Shown here: in pieces, positions 26,889-35,078 of the stretch
Numbering within the stretch: position 1 is the first letter of the stretch
Layout: the number at the start of each line of letters is the position of its first letter
Source of the DNA: a virus
Length of the DNA: 41,704 nucleotides
Reading direction: 5' to 3' (one strand)
IMG/VR virus record: IMGVR_UViG_3300008113_000118
Span: 1-41,704 of that record
The notes under the pieces: generated by a model
The model's input: only the letters and a program-made list of their open reading frames with translations
Databases searched by the model: none
What the model was told of the DNA's origin: nothing
Program-made: the position numbers and the translations under genes

Positions 26889-28278
26889 GTTGAGCAAGCA
26901 AGCCGAGCAACGCCTGACCGAGGCCCTTGAGAAAGTGGCCGTGCTGGTGTCTGAGGGGGAACACCCCAACGACGCCATCGTCAAGGTGGCTAGCGAAGGC
27001 GGCATTCCAGCCGGTCACGTCAATCTGATGGTGACGGCCTTCAACACGGGCCGCACCGAGACGCAGCGCAAAATCGGCCAGGACATCTTCGAGAAGTCCG
27101 CCGAGTTTGATCTCGCTGACGCCGAGGATATTCTCAACCGCATGTACCCCAAAGAAGTGAAGTCGGCAGCCGAGGTTCGGCTGTCTTCTGTCGTTTCCGA
27201 GGAGTACTCTTCTCCTCCGACCTGGCACCGCGCCGCCGTCAAGAAGGCGGCGCACAACCAGGAGCTGCCGCCCCTGACCACGCGCGCAGGCACCGTGGTC
27301 AGTTCAGTCGAGCCTCTGGCCGTCGATCCAACGCTGGCTATGAAGAAGGCGCACTGCCAGGCCATGGACACTAAGCGCGAGCTGGAAAACCGCCGCGCCG
27401 AGGTATCCAACCTCCAGGACTCGCTGATCGACTCCATCACCAAGCTGGGCGGGTATTTCCGCCAGCCTGGCTGCGAGCCGTACCTGGGCGTGAAGGGCAA
27501 CCTGGTGCGCCTGTTCGACAAGCAGGCCTCCGCGTTGTTCAAGATGCTGGAGAGCCGCAATCCACGCCTCGTCAAGCAGGCTGGCGACGGCACCGAGTTC
27601 TATTCTCTGGCGGACTTCCAGAAGGAGCCCTACGCCCTGTTCAGGAAGTGCCTCGGTCAGGCCGAGAACCTGGTCGAGAAGCAGGCCGCCTTCAACGCCT
27701 TCGAGAAGCAGGCTTCCACTTCCGTGGAGGAAAGCCTGCTCCCTTTTGCCGAAAGCCAGGACCAGTCGGTTCCAGCTGGGGTCCTGGCGTCTGTTGAGAA
27801 GAAAGCCGCCAACCTGTTCGGCCTGACGTCGCCTTTCAGCACTTCTGGCGTCATGACCGGTTTTGACAGCGCGTCGGACAAGCTCAACAAGGCTATCGGA
27901 GCTGAAATGGCTGAGTCCCAGCTGGGCACTAAGCAAAAGGCTCTCAGCAAGGTTATGGGCGAGCTGAACGACCCCAAGCACATCGGCAAGCTGCGTAACC
28001 TGCAAGCCTCGTCGCTTCTTACCAACCTCATGGCCAACGATGACGTCATCAGCGGTTACGACCCCGAAGAAGTGATGGGCCACTACAACGAACTGAGCGA
28101 AATCGCTCCCAGGTCTGCTCTGCACGAGGGCATCATGCGTGCCATGCTGCGCCGTCGATTGGCTGGCGGCAACAGCGCCATCGACCCATACGAGATCGGC
28201 GAGATTCTCAAGTTCGAGAACCAGCTCAAAGAGCGCGACACCGATCCTTACAAGAAGAAATCTCCAGGCGTTATCTGA
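26875..28278 (+). CDS. helical probable internal/core protein rich in lysine-x-alanine motifs
   Basis: 467 residues; ATG 26875 chosen for its GAGG ribosome site inside the end of the previous gene. Predicted almost all helical with coiled-coil potential (KRELENRRAEVSNLQDSLIDS). It has the highest density of lysine-x-alanine motifs in the window: LSKQAEQ, LEKVAVL, IVKVASE, FEKSAEF, FDKQASA, LVKQAGD, VEKQAAF, FEKQAST and VEKKAAN. If these are protease cleavage sites, this protein would be extensively processed, as for a core protein. Located three genes upstream of the scaffold-like gene. Function inferred only from composition and place. Confidence 0.76.
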   Translation: MAMSRLSKQAEQRLTEALEKVAVLVSEGEHPNDAIVKVASEGGIPAGHVNLMVTAFNTGRTETQRKIGQDIFEKSAEFDLADAEDILNRMYPKEVKSAAEVRLSSVVSEEYSSPPTWHRAAVKKAAHNQELPPLTTRAGTVVSSVEPLAVDPTLAMKKAHCQAMDTKRELENRRAEVSNLQDSLIDSITKLGGYFRQPGCEPYLGVKGNLVRLFDKQASALFKMLESRNPRLVKQAGDGTEFYSLADFQKEPYALFRKCLGQAENLVEKQAAFNAFEKQASTSVEESLLPFAESQDQSVPAGVLASVEKKAANLFGLTSPFSTSGVMTGFDSASDKLNKAIGAEMAESQLGTKQKALSKVMGELNDPKHIGKLRNLQASSLLTNLMANDDVISGYDPEEVMGHYNELSEIAPRSALHEGIMRAMLRRRLAGGNSAIDPYEIGEILKFENQLKERDTDPYKKKSPGVI

Positions 28279-28292
28279 GGACAGGAGCAGTC

Positions 28293-29825
28293 ATGGAACT
28301 CGAAAAGATCGCCACCGAGCTGGCCCAGAAGGCCGTAGCCGTTCGCCATTCCGACAACCGACTGAAGCCTGGCGAATATCCCGAGTGGGCTGCCGAGTTC
28401 CGCAAGTTGGCTCAAGAGCACTACGCCGATCTGGCTATGATCAAGCAGGCCGAGGGCGAGGCTCCAGCCGCCCCAGCACCAGAAGCGCCCCCGCCGCCTG
28501 CCGCTACGGGCAGCTACAACCCTTACAACATGTACGACAATGCCGTAACTCCAGGCGGCTTTATGGCCAATCCGATTGTGCGCAACGCGCTAGTCACAGG
28601 CGGCTTGGGTGCCGGTGTCGGCGCTTTGGGTTCACTCGCCTCCAACCTGTTTAGCCGTAAGCGCAAGAAGCGCTATCTGTCCGATGCCCTGTCGGCTGGC
28701 TTGCTGGGCGGTCTGGCTGGCGGCGTTGGCGGAGCCGGTTATACGGCGCTTACCGACGACAAAGCCAATGTTGACTTCACGAACAAGGCTATGGCCGCTC
28801 TCGGTATGAACGTCACACCGCCGCCTCCTCCAGCTCAGCCCTCTGTCAAGGGACATATGGACGAGGTCTTGCGCGAGGGTTACAAGCTAACTCCAGGCAG
28901 CAAGAATTTGCAGTCAGGTATGTTCTACGGTGGTGCCGCCGGTCTAGCCTCCAAACCAATAATTGGCTTGGGTAGAGACTTAGCTGGAGGAAGGCTGACA
29001 TCTTCGGCTGACACAGCCAAGATGCTCAGCAACATGAACGCCAGAATAAATGATTTTCGTCAGAACATAACAGACCCAGGCTCCAGAAAGCTTTTTGATA
29101 GGTGGCTAGATTCCAACAAGCTGCTCAACTCGGGCAATAGCGTGGAAATCGCTCATCCTAGGCAGTTGTCCAAAGCTTTGCAGGGACTGAGCGAACTGGA
29201 GAGCGGTAAGGTCGGCGGCAAACTCTATCTGCCTATAGACCCGAATACAGGCCAGCCGATGGTGGGTCGAGTCGATACCAACAGTTTCCTAAATAAGCTT
29301 CTCGGAACTGGAGGCGCAGCTAAGGCACCAGGTGTCATTCAGTCGTTTAGCAACCAGGATTTGGCGACACGCCGCCTTGAGGGTATCGCCAAAGGACGTA
29401 ACTTGACGGGCGGTGATGTGTCCAAGTTCTTGGACAAGGCCTACAACCCTCAGGCGACAAATGCTCGCACGCCAGCTGGCAGTCAACCCAGCCCAACCAG
29501 CAGAACGTTCTACGACAGGCGTGCGCTGCTGCGCATGCCTGGTAAGTATTCGGGTGGCCTAGGTGCGCTAGGCATAGCGGCTAGCTACGGCCTGCCTCTG
29601 ACTCAGAACAACACTGATGCTCGCGGCGCGGCCATGGCCGACTATCTTGCAACGCTGCGCGAAAACGTTTCAAACAGCGCAGCCAGCCAAGCCGAAAAGG
29701 CAAAACAACTCCAGGCTATCTCAGAGATTCAAAACAGGTACATGGGTCCGCTGGAAGCGGCACAGGTCGGTCAGGCCTTTGGGGACATCGGCCGAGCGAA
29801 CATATTCCCAGGAGCAGGCAAATGA
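28293..29825 (+). CDS. glycine-zipper membrane protein upstream of the protease
   Basis: 510 residues behind AGGAG. The N-terminal helix (LEKIATELAQKAVAV) and MIKQAEGEAP carry lysine-x-alanine motifs. A Pro-rich linker leads to a glycine-zipper hairpin at about 93-153 with an extremely basic loop (SRKRKKRYLSD). The remainder is polar and mixed, with a second weaker hydrophobic stretch near 430-445 (GGLGALGIAASYGLPL). The ATGA overlap couples it to the protease candidate. The role is inferred as a virion or membrane-active protein. Confidence 0.8.
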   Translation: MELEKIATELAQKAVAVRHSDNRLKPGEYPEWAAEFRKLAQEHYADLAMIKQAEGEAPAAPAPEAPPPPAATGSYNPYNMYDNAVTPGGFMANPIVRNALVTGGLGAGVGALGSLASNLFSRKRKKRYLSDALSAGLLGGLAGGVGGAGYTALTDDKANVDFTNKAMAALGMNVTPPPPPAQPSVKGHMDEVLREGYKLTPGSKNLQSGMFYGGAAGLASKPIIGLGRDLAGGRLTSSADTAKMLSNMNARINDFRQNITDPGSRKLFDRWLDSNKLLNSGNSVEIAHPRQLSKALQGLSELESGKVGGKLYLPIDPNTGQPMVGRVDTNSFLNKLLGTGGAAKAPGVIQSFSNQDLATRRLEGIAKGRNLTGGDVSKFLDKAYNPQATNARTPAGSQPSPTSRTFYDRRALLRMPGKYSGGLGALGIAASYGLPLTQNNTDARGAAMADYLATLRENVSNSAASQAEKAKQLQAISEIQNRYMGPLEAAQVGQAFGDIGRANIFPGAGK

Positions 29826-31282
29826 TCAAGATCATTTCTCCCGATTCGCAGACCTTCGATGTGCCGACCATGGAAATGGTCAAGCTGTCGAACAGGGGTC
29901 TGCGTGGCGACGATCTGCGTTCCTTCGTCAAAAGGGCAGGCCATGAATTCGCTGATAAGCTTCGCGATGTCCACGTCGCGCCAGGTGAGCAGCTCGTTCA
30001 TCTTATTGCTATTGGGTCTACGGAGGCCTATGGTCCAAACCGTAACGGAGACGGCTTCAAGTCTGCGACTTGTCGCAAGTACCATCCTACGTTCGTCAAG
30101 CACGCGCGCTGGTACCGCAACCACCAGAATAAGGATGAAGCGAAAAGTTATGGCATTATCAAGATGTCGGCGTTCAACGAGGCGATGAAGCGCATCGAGC
30201 TGCTTGTAGCCCTGAACGGCACCAAAGAGGCAGCCGACCGAAACGGAGGCCTCGTCGCCGACAAGGAGATGCAGAAGATCGCCTCTGGCTCTGGGGACTG
30301 GGGTGTCTCCATGGCCTGTCGCGTTCCCTTCGACGTCTGCTCTGGCTGCGGCAACAAGGCCCCAAGCCGAGCCCAGTACTGCAAGGAAGCGAACTGCAAG
30401 TACGGTGGCTGCTACAACAACCTGACCAAGGTAGCTGAAGATGGCCACGTGCTGCACGTGGACAATCCCGAGCCGACCTGGTTCGACATTTCCGATGTTT
30501 ATCGACCTGCCGACCGCATCGCCTATGTCTTCGGGCACATGAAGGCTGCCGCTCACGGCGGAGTTGGCGGAGCGCTTCTGGCTGAGGAGCTGGGCGTGAC
30601 GGCTCCGTACCGCCTCAACCTCGACTCCTTCGACGACCGCTCGATGCAGCTGATCAAGTTGGCCTATGAGCTGGCCGAGCTGGAAGCCGACATGCAGTCT
30701 GGGCGCATGGGCGCTTCGCTGAAGGATGGCGTCATTCTTAGCGATAAGACTGCCAGCCTTAAGGACATTCCGACAGGGCGACTGACCACGGTACAGCTGT
30801 GGCGAGCACTGAGCCGAGAGAAGGTGGCCCTCAGCGTCAAAGACTGGCTGGAAGTCATCAAGCAGGACACCGACAACCTGGCCATCAAGACAGCCTCTGC
30901 TGACGAAATCAGCAGGGCTCTGCCAGGCGTGTTTAGCAGGCTGGTTGCGGATAACCCCAGCCTTGAACACTGCATCAGCGAGCGCACCTGCGATCCTTCC
31001 TTGGCGTTTCCTGGCGAAAAAGTCCAGGAGTGGGCCACGAAGCTTGCCAGTGCGAAATCAATTAGCCCCAATCACTTCGAGAGAAGGGTGATGAGGCAGG
31101 TTGTAACTGGTACAGAGAAACGTGCTAGCTTCATTAGCCATAGCTCTGCTGTTAGCAGCGAGGCTGAGCAGTTAGCTAGACGTTATGGTACGTATCAGTT
31201 ATATTTCCTAAACGAGCTTAGGAATGATCAGAATTTCGGCTGGTATAAGGAGCACTCTATACGTTCCAACTACTTAGCTTGA
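29822..31282 (+). CDS. probable prohead maturation protease
   Basis: 486 residues. The N-terminal domain has STEAYGPNRNGDGF, a histidine in WYRNHQNK (His101), a beta segment GIIKMSAFNEAMKRIELLVAL, and WGVSMAC with Ser163. This arrangement resembles HK97-type prohead proteases with a His/Ser pair. A cysteine-rich insert follows (CSGCGNKAPSRAQYC..ANC), a probable zinc site. The C-terminal half is helical and could act as scaffold or propeptide. It lies directly before the scaffold-like and capsid genes, the usual place for this enzyme. The final 200 bases are AT-richer. The protease assignment rests on motif pattern and location, not on a clear catalytic signature. Confidence 0.7.
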   Translation: MIKIISPDSQTFDVPTMEMVKLSNRGLRGDDLRSFVKRAGHEFADKLRDVHVAPGEQLVHLIAIGSTEAYGPNRNGDGFKSATCRKYHPTFVKHARWYRNHQNKDEAKSYGIIKMSAFNEAMKRIELLVALNGTKEAADRNGGLVADKEMQKIASGSGDWGVSMACRVPFDVCSGCGNKAPSRAQYCKEANCKYGGCYNNLTKVAEDGHVLHVDNPEPTWFDISDVYRPADRIAYVFGHMKAAAHGGVGGALLAEELGVTAPYRLNLDSFDDRSMQLIKLAYELAELEADMQSGRMGASLKDGVILSDKTASLKDIPTGRLTTVQLWRALSREKVALSVKDWLEVIKQDTDNLAIKTASADEISRALPGVFSRLVADNPSLEHCISERTCDPSLAFPGEKVQEWATKLASAKSISPNHFERRVMRQVVTGTEKRASFISHSSAVSSEAEQLARRYGTYQLYFLNELRNDQNFGWYKEHSIRSNYLA

Positions 31283-31284
31283 AA

Positions 31285-31307
31285 TCCGCAAAAATTAGTA
31301 TTGCGGA
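31285..31307 (+). terminator. possible weak terminator or hairpin after the protease gene
   Basis: Stem TCCGCAA/TTGCGGA (7 bp) with a 9-base A/T-rich loop, 3 bases after the stop codon. No T run follows, so termination would be inefficient. Confidence 0.4.
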
Positions 31308-31323
31308 CTTGGTGTGCTATAGT
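31295..31323 (+). promoter_or_regulatory. extended -10 promoter before the head genes
   Basis: TGCTATAGT is an extended -10 box (TATAGT at 31318-31323) with a weak -35 TTAGTA 17 bases upstream. It is placed 46 bases before the scaffold-like start, giving the capsid module its own transcript. Confidence 0.5.
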
Positions 31324-31338
31324 GACAATCTAAGTTAG

Positions 31339-31355
31339 GTGTCAGATATCGACAC
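31339..31355 (+). promoter_or_regulatory. hairpin just before the scaffold gene ribosome site
   Basis: GTGTC AGATATC GACAC: 5-bp stem, ending 2 bases before AAGGAG. A sequence-related hairpin with the same arms precedes the tail sheath gene (39338-39353). It could stabilise the mRNA or control translation. Confidence 0.45.
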
Positions 31356-31368
31356 AAGGAGTTTAAAC

Positions 31369-32646
31369 ATGGCGCTATTCGATGAACTGCGTAGCTTTCT
31401 GGCTGAAGTTGAGACTCAGCAGGTTAAAGCTGCTTCCGCAAAGAAGGCTGAGGCTAACACCGAAGCTGGCAGCTACGAAGGAGGCACCAGCCATCCTGTT
31501 AAGGCTGTTGATGACCAGACTTCGGACGCTTCCGAAGGCGAGCGTTCCTCCGAGAACAGCGCCGACGTGAAAGGTCAAGTGCCCGCAGGCGGCGTGGACT
31601 CCCACAACGCCAAGCCTCCCGAGCAGGAAGGCCAGCAGTTCGACGTGGGCCTGAAGTCCACCTCGACGGGCGAAGACCCCTCTCACGAAGACGACTACAA
31701 AGGCACCAAGGATGATCCTGGTACCTCCCACCCCGCCAAAACCGAAGACGGCGAGAAGTACAGCTCCATGAACTTCTCCCAGCTTAAGAAGCTGACCGAG
31801 AAGAAGGCCAACGCCATTCTCGCCACCGTGGCTGTCGAGCTGAAGAAGCAGGCTGAGCTTACCGGCCAGCAGCACAAGCTGGACGTGGACGGCGACAAGA
31901 AGATCGAAGGGTCTGACCTCGCCAAGCTGCGCAAGGGCCAGACCGCTCACAAGACTCCCGCCGCCCCCAAGATGGACGAGAAAAAGGCTGCCGCCGTTGG
32001 TTACGACCAGGCTGTGCAGGCTGGCACTCCTTCCCAGGAGGACGTCGCCTCTTTTTTTAAGTCCGCCTCCGAGAATCTGATTCGCGGTGCTCTCTCGGCG
32101 GCTTCGGCGACCGGCCAATACCTCACCGCTTTCAATCAGCAGCTTTTGACCAAGGCCGCTGAGGAAGGCGAAGAGCACGAAGACAAGGAACCCGCTGGGC
32201 ACGAGGAGAGCGAGTCTCCCGCCCAGGAGTCCGCTGAGAACTCTGGCGACATCGGCGTGGACGAAGGCGATCTGGCCGCTATGGCTGGTGAGGCTCCCGC
32301 TGGCGGCGCTATGGGCGGAGAGGAAGGAAGCGTCGATGAGCTTCTGGCCGCTCTGGCTGAGATGGGCGTTAGCCCCGACGAGGTCATGGCTGCTCTGAGC
32401 GCCCAAGGTGGCGGCATGGGTGGCGCTCCTGCCCCTGAGGCGATGGGCGCTGTTCCCGCCGAAGCCCTGGCTGCTGAGGCTCCCAAGATGGCCTCTGCCG
32501 GTGCCAACCAGCAAATTGCGGGTCTGATGAAGGCCGCAAAAGCCCGTGCGCGTAGCGGCAAATTCCAGATTTCCGCCGCGAAGACCGCTGGACAGCGCAA
32601 GCTTCGCGATGAAATCAAGAAGTGTATCGCTGAGATTGTTGGTTAA
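31369..32646 (+). CDS. acidic scaffold-like protein with dockerin/EF-hand-like loop
   Basis: 425 residues; ATG 31369 follows AAGGAGTTTAAAC. Highly acidic, low complexity, Glu/Ala/Gly-rich, with a short N-terminal helix (LFDELRSFLAEVETQQVKAASAKKAEA) and a basic C-terminus (MKAAKARARSGKFQISAAKTAGQRKL). Such composition and its place between protease and capsid genes fit a scaffold or core protein. Residues 172-183 form DVDGDKKIEGSD, followed by LAKLRKG. This matches an EF-hand/dockerin calcium loop, with ligands at Asp172, Asp174, Asp176 and Asp183. Lysine-x-alanine motifs are frequent (LKKQAELT, FFKSASEN, LTKAAEEG). Scaffold role inferred; calcium binding unproven. Confidence 0.75.
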   Translation: MALFDELRSFLAEVETQQVKAASAKKAEANTEAGSYEGGTSHPVKAVDDQTSDASEGERSSENSADVKGQVPAGGVDSHNAKPPEQEGQQFDVGLKSTSTGEDPSHEDDYKGTKDDPGTSHPAKTEDGEKYSSMNFSQLKKLTEKKANAILATVAVELKKQAELTGQQHKLDVDGDKKIEGSDLAKLRKGQTAHKTPAAPKMDEKKAAAVGYDQAVQAGTPSQEDVASFFKSASENLIRGALSAASATGQYLTAFNQQLLTKAAEEGEEHEDKEPAGHEESESPAQESAENSGDIGVDEGDLAAMAGEAPAGGAMGGEEGSVDELLAALAEMGVSPDEVMAALSAQGGGMGGAPAPEAMGAVPAEALAAEAPKMASAGANQQIAGLMKAAKARARSGKFQISAAKTAGQRKLRDEIKKCIAEIVG

Positions 32647-32663
32647 TCCTACGGAGGCTTGCA

Positions 32664-33047
32664 ATGAGCAACCTGAACGCTGTTGTTGATTATGTCGAGT
32701 GCAGCGCCGCTGCTCTCGACGCTGCTGAGAAGATCATCAAGCAGGCGGAAGATTCCCAGAAGAAGGCTTCTGAGAAAATCGCCGCTGTGGTTGACGCCCT
32801 CATCGCTCATGAGCGCATCGACCCCAAGGACCGCGAGAAGTGCGCGGCCATGCTGAAGGACCCAGTCAAGGCGCTGGAAATCCTTGAAAAGACTGCTGAC
32901 ACGAATCGCACGATTCGTCCTCGTCAGCTTGGTCACGCCGTTCAGGAGAAGAAAGCTTCGGCCTCTTCTCCCTACGTTGGCTTGCGTTCTTCCCAGGCGC
33001 GCGCCAGTGATCTGCGGTTTGACGAGGTTCTGGGTATCAACGGTTGA
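32664..33047 (+). CDS. small helical head-module protein
   Basis: 127 residues behind ACGGAGG. Predicted coiled helices (YVECSAAALDAAEKIIKQAEDSQKKASEKIAAVVDAL) with lysine-x-alanine motifs, then a polar tail. It lies between the scaffold-like gene and two head-protein genes. It could be a small internal or scaffold-associated protein. No recognised family. Confidence 0.75.
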   Translation: MSNLNAVVDYVECSAAALDAAEKIIKQAEDSQKKASEKIAAVVDALIAHERIDPKDREKCAAMLKDPVKALEILEKTADTNRTIRPRQLGHAVQEKKASASSPYVGLRSSQARASDLRFDEVLGING

Positions 33048-33083
33048 TTCTAGAGTGCCCAAAAAGCACAGGAGGTTCTTTCC

Positions 33084-33632
33084 ATGGCTCAGATGTTTGA
33101 TCACACCCTGGACGCTGTCAAGGGTTGGTTCCACATGGCTGCGCTTGACTTCACAGCCAAGCTCAGCGACACCGAAACCGTCACCGCGTACGCTGGCCGC
33201 GTCGTTCACCTGAACGCCGATGGCGAGTTTGAACTGGGTTGCACCGGCTCTCAGATGCCGATCTTCCTGCTCCAGAACGAAGGTGACAGCGACGTCAGCA
33301 ACAACGGTGGTACCACCTGGTATCCCATCGGGCCTGACGGCAACCTGACCGGCCTGGTAGGCAAAGGCGCTTACGAACTCGAAACCACCGAGTTCGACTC
33401 CACCAGCGGCACTGACTACGCCCCCAACCAGCTGTTGAAGCCGATCAACACCGACGGCGACGCTGAGAAGGGCATTCTGACCAACGCTGGTATCAGCACC
33501 TTGGAGAACGGTGGTTCCAACCCCACCGCCATCGTAGGCGTTGTGAGCCGCGCTCCCCGTAAGCGACAGAGCGACCGCAACACCGTGTTGTCGTTCTGGC
33601 CTGTTTACAAGCCAGGCAAGACTAACTACTAA
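33084..33632 (+). CDS. probable head decoration/capsid-associated protein
   Basis: 182 residues behind AGGAGG, directly before the capsid gene. Gly/Asp/Thr-rich and beta-predicted (TVTAYAGRVVHLNADGEFELGC; MPIFLLQNEGDSD), with a basic SRAPRKRQSDRNTVLSF segment near the end. The size, the beta-rich character and the position beside the major capsid gene fit a decoration or head-stabilising protein. The assignment is by context; no motif is decisive. Confidence 0.72.
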   Translation: MAQMFDHTLDAVKGWFHMAALDFTAKLSDTETVTAYAGRVVHLNADGEFELGCTGSQMPIFLLQNEGDSDVSNNGGTTWYPIGPDGNLTGLVGKGAYELETTEFDSTSGTDYAPNQLLKPINTDGDAEKGILTNAGISTLENGGSNPTAIVGVVSRAPRKRQSDRNTVLSFWPVYKPGKTNY

Positions 33633-33665
33633 GTTAACCCAACGCCACTAAGGAGGTAATTTACC

Positions 33666-34598
33666 ATGGCATCGGTTAATGATGATGTCAGGCTGCGCAA
33701 CGAGACCTTTATCTCTTACCTGGAAACCCCAGGTATGGAGAAGCGCGCCCTGGACGCCGTGAATGACTTCACACGCTATCGTATGCGTGAAGAGGGTTTC
33801 TATCGTCGCATTCTGCCACCCGTGCAGATCAGCAACGATGACCTCGACCGACAAGTCGATACCGACAAGCCCGTGAAGATTGTTGATCGCGAGCCGGATT
33901 CTCCTGCCGCTATCAGCATTCCCTTCGCGACCTTGCCGCTCAGCTTGTACATTCGTGGCCAGCGCTACCGCGTCAGCTTCGACCGCATCGTCACTCCTCG
34001 CTTCACGAAGGATGTTGACGAACTGCGCACCTACTACATCGACATCCGTCAGGTGCTGTCGGACAACTCAATCAAGGACATGCTGGCCGAAGAGGACCGC
34101 AAGTTCTTGGCCGCTGTTGACGCTGGCTTGGGTGGCTCGGCTGACGCCGTCAACCCGACCTCCGGTGTCGTCCAGTGGGAGACCCTGTACGGCGGTATCA
34201 CCCGTGATACCCTCCAGGACGCCTTCAAGATTCTGCCCCGCACCATCAGCCGCCTCGAAACCGGCACCGTTCTTCTGAACAACCTCACGATCCGCGAGAT
34301 CATGAAGTTTGGTCGTGAAGAAATGGGTGGTGACTTCAGCCAGGACGTTTTCAAGAACGGCTGGTCTGAGCAGAACTTCATGAACGCCAACTGGATCATC
34401 ACCATCAAGCAGGACCTCGTGCCTAACGACTCGATGTACCTGTTCGCTGATCCCAAGTTCATGGGCAAGTCCTACGTCCTCGAAGACACCACGATGTACA
34501 TCGAGCGTAAGGCTTACATGCTTGAGTTCTTTGCCTACGAGACCCTGGGTGGAGCCATCGGCAACACCAACTCGCTGGCAAGGGTTGACTTTGCTTGA
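33666..34598 (+). CDS. probable major capsid protein
   Basis: 310 residues behind a strong AAGGAGG. An N-terminal helical region (NETFISYLETPGMEKRALDAVNDFTRYRMREEGFYRRI) leads into a mixed alpha/beta sequence of the type seen in HK97-fold capsid proteins: an E-loop-like region near residues 60-110 and a long helical segment with MLAEEDRKFLAAVDAGLG. The C-terminal part contains YMLEFFAYETLGGAIGNTNSLARVDFA. It follows protease, scaffold-like and decoration-like genes, and codon usage here is strongly optimised, as expected for an abundant protein. Compared with neighbours it has few lysine-x-alanine motifs. Confidence 0.78.
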   Translation: MASVNDDVRLRNETFISYLETPGMEKRALDAVNDFTRYRMREEGFYRRILPPVQISNDDLDRQVDTDKPVKIVDREPDSPAAISIPFATLPLSLYIRGQRYRVSFDRIVTPRFTKDVDELRTYYIDIRQVLSDNSIKDMLAEEDRKFLAAVDAGLGGSADAVNPTSGVVQWETLYGGITRDTLQDAFKILPRTISRLETGTVLLNNLTIREIMKFGREEMGGDFSQDVFKNGWSEQNFMNANWIITIKQDLVPNDSMYLFADPKFMGKSYVLEDTTMYIERKAYMLEFFAYETLGGAIGNTNSLARVDFA

Positions 34599-34611
34599 TA
34601 ATGGTCGGTGG

Positions 34612-34637
34612 AAGCGGCCTCGGCAACGGGGCCGCTT
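34612..34637 (+). terminator. partial terminator after the capsid gene
   Basis: Stem AAGCGGCC/GGCCGCTT (8 bp, 10-base loop), 14 bases after the capsid stop, followed by only three T residues. It probably reduces read-through and protects the 3' end of the capsid message. Confidence 0.55.
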
Positions 34638-34664
34638 TCGCCACCACCTTATAAGGAGCTTTCG

Positions 34665-35066
34665 ATGTCTGAGCAAATCACACCAGAAGCGGCCCACGGA
34701 TTCCTCATGCAGGAAGTCTATGTGCCTGTCTTCTTGGAAAAGCTGGCCAACGACTTCGGCATCGTTCCCCAGAACGAGCAAGAAGTTGAGAACCTGCTCA
34801 AGATTGCCAGCCAGCTGACCGCCCTGCAAGAGCAAGAGCAAGTCAAGCAGGCTTCATCTCGAAGCACTCTGATCAGCGCCGCTACCGACAGCCTGGAAAA
34901 TGTGATGGGTCAGCTCGGCTACGCCAGCCCCGCCGCAGAAAAGCAGGCCGCTCAGGAAGAAAGCTTGATCAAAGCCGCCTCCGAGAATTTGGCAAACAAT
35001 CCTTCCATCCAAACCGCCTTCGCCGTCTACCACGACGCGTTGGCTCAACACTTGGCCAATTCCTAA
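34665..35066 (+). CDS. helical head-module protein
   Basis: 133 residues; ATG 34665 chosen behind AAGGAG, with upstream in-frame codons overlapping the terminator hairpin. Helical and Gln/Glu/Ala-rich with repeated lysine-x-alanine motifs (LEKLAND, LLKIASQ, QVKQASS, AEKQAAQ, LIKAASEN). Probably a minor head or internal protein. No recognised family. Confidence 0.75.
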   Translation: MSEQITPEAAHGFLMQEVYVPVFLEKLANDFGIVPQNEQEVENLLKIASQLTALQEQEQVKQASSRSTLISAATDSLENVMGQLGYASPAAEKQAAQEESLIKAASENLANNPSIQTAFAVYHDALAQHLANS

Positions 35067-35078
35067 TCGGAGGTAATC

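Noticed and set aside
29771-32664. Minus-strand open frames of 399 and 429 codons opposite the protease and scaffold-like genes
   Set aside because: No start signals, repetitive Leu/Val/Gly composition, and the plus-strand genes have good ribosome sites and sensible order.
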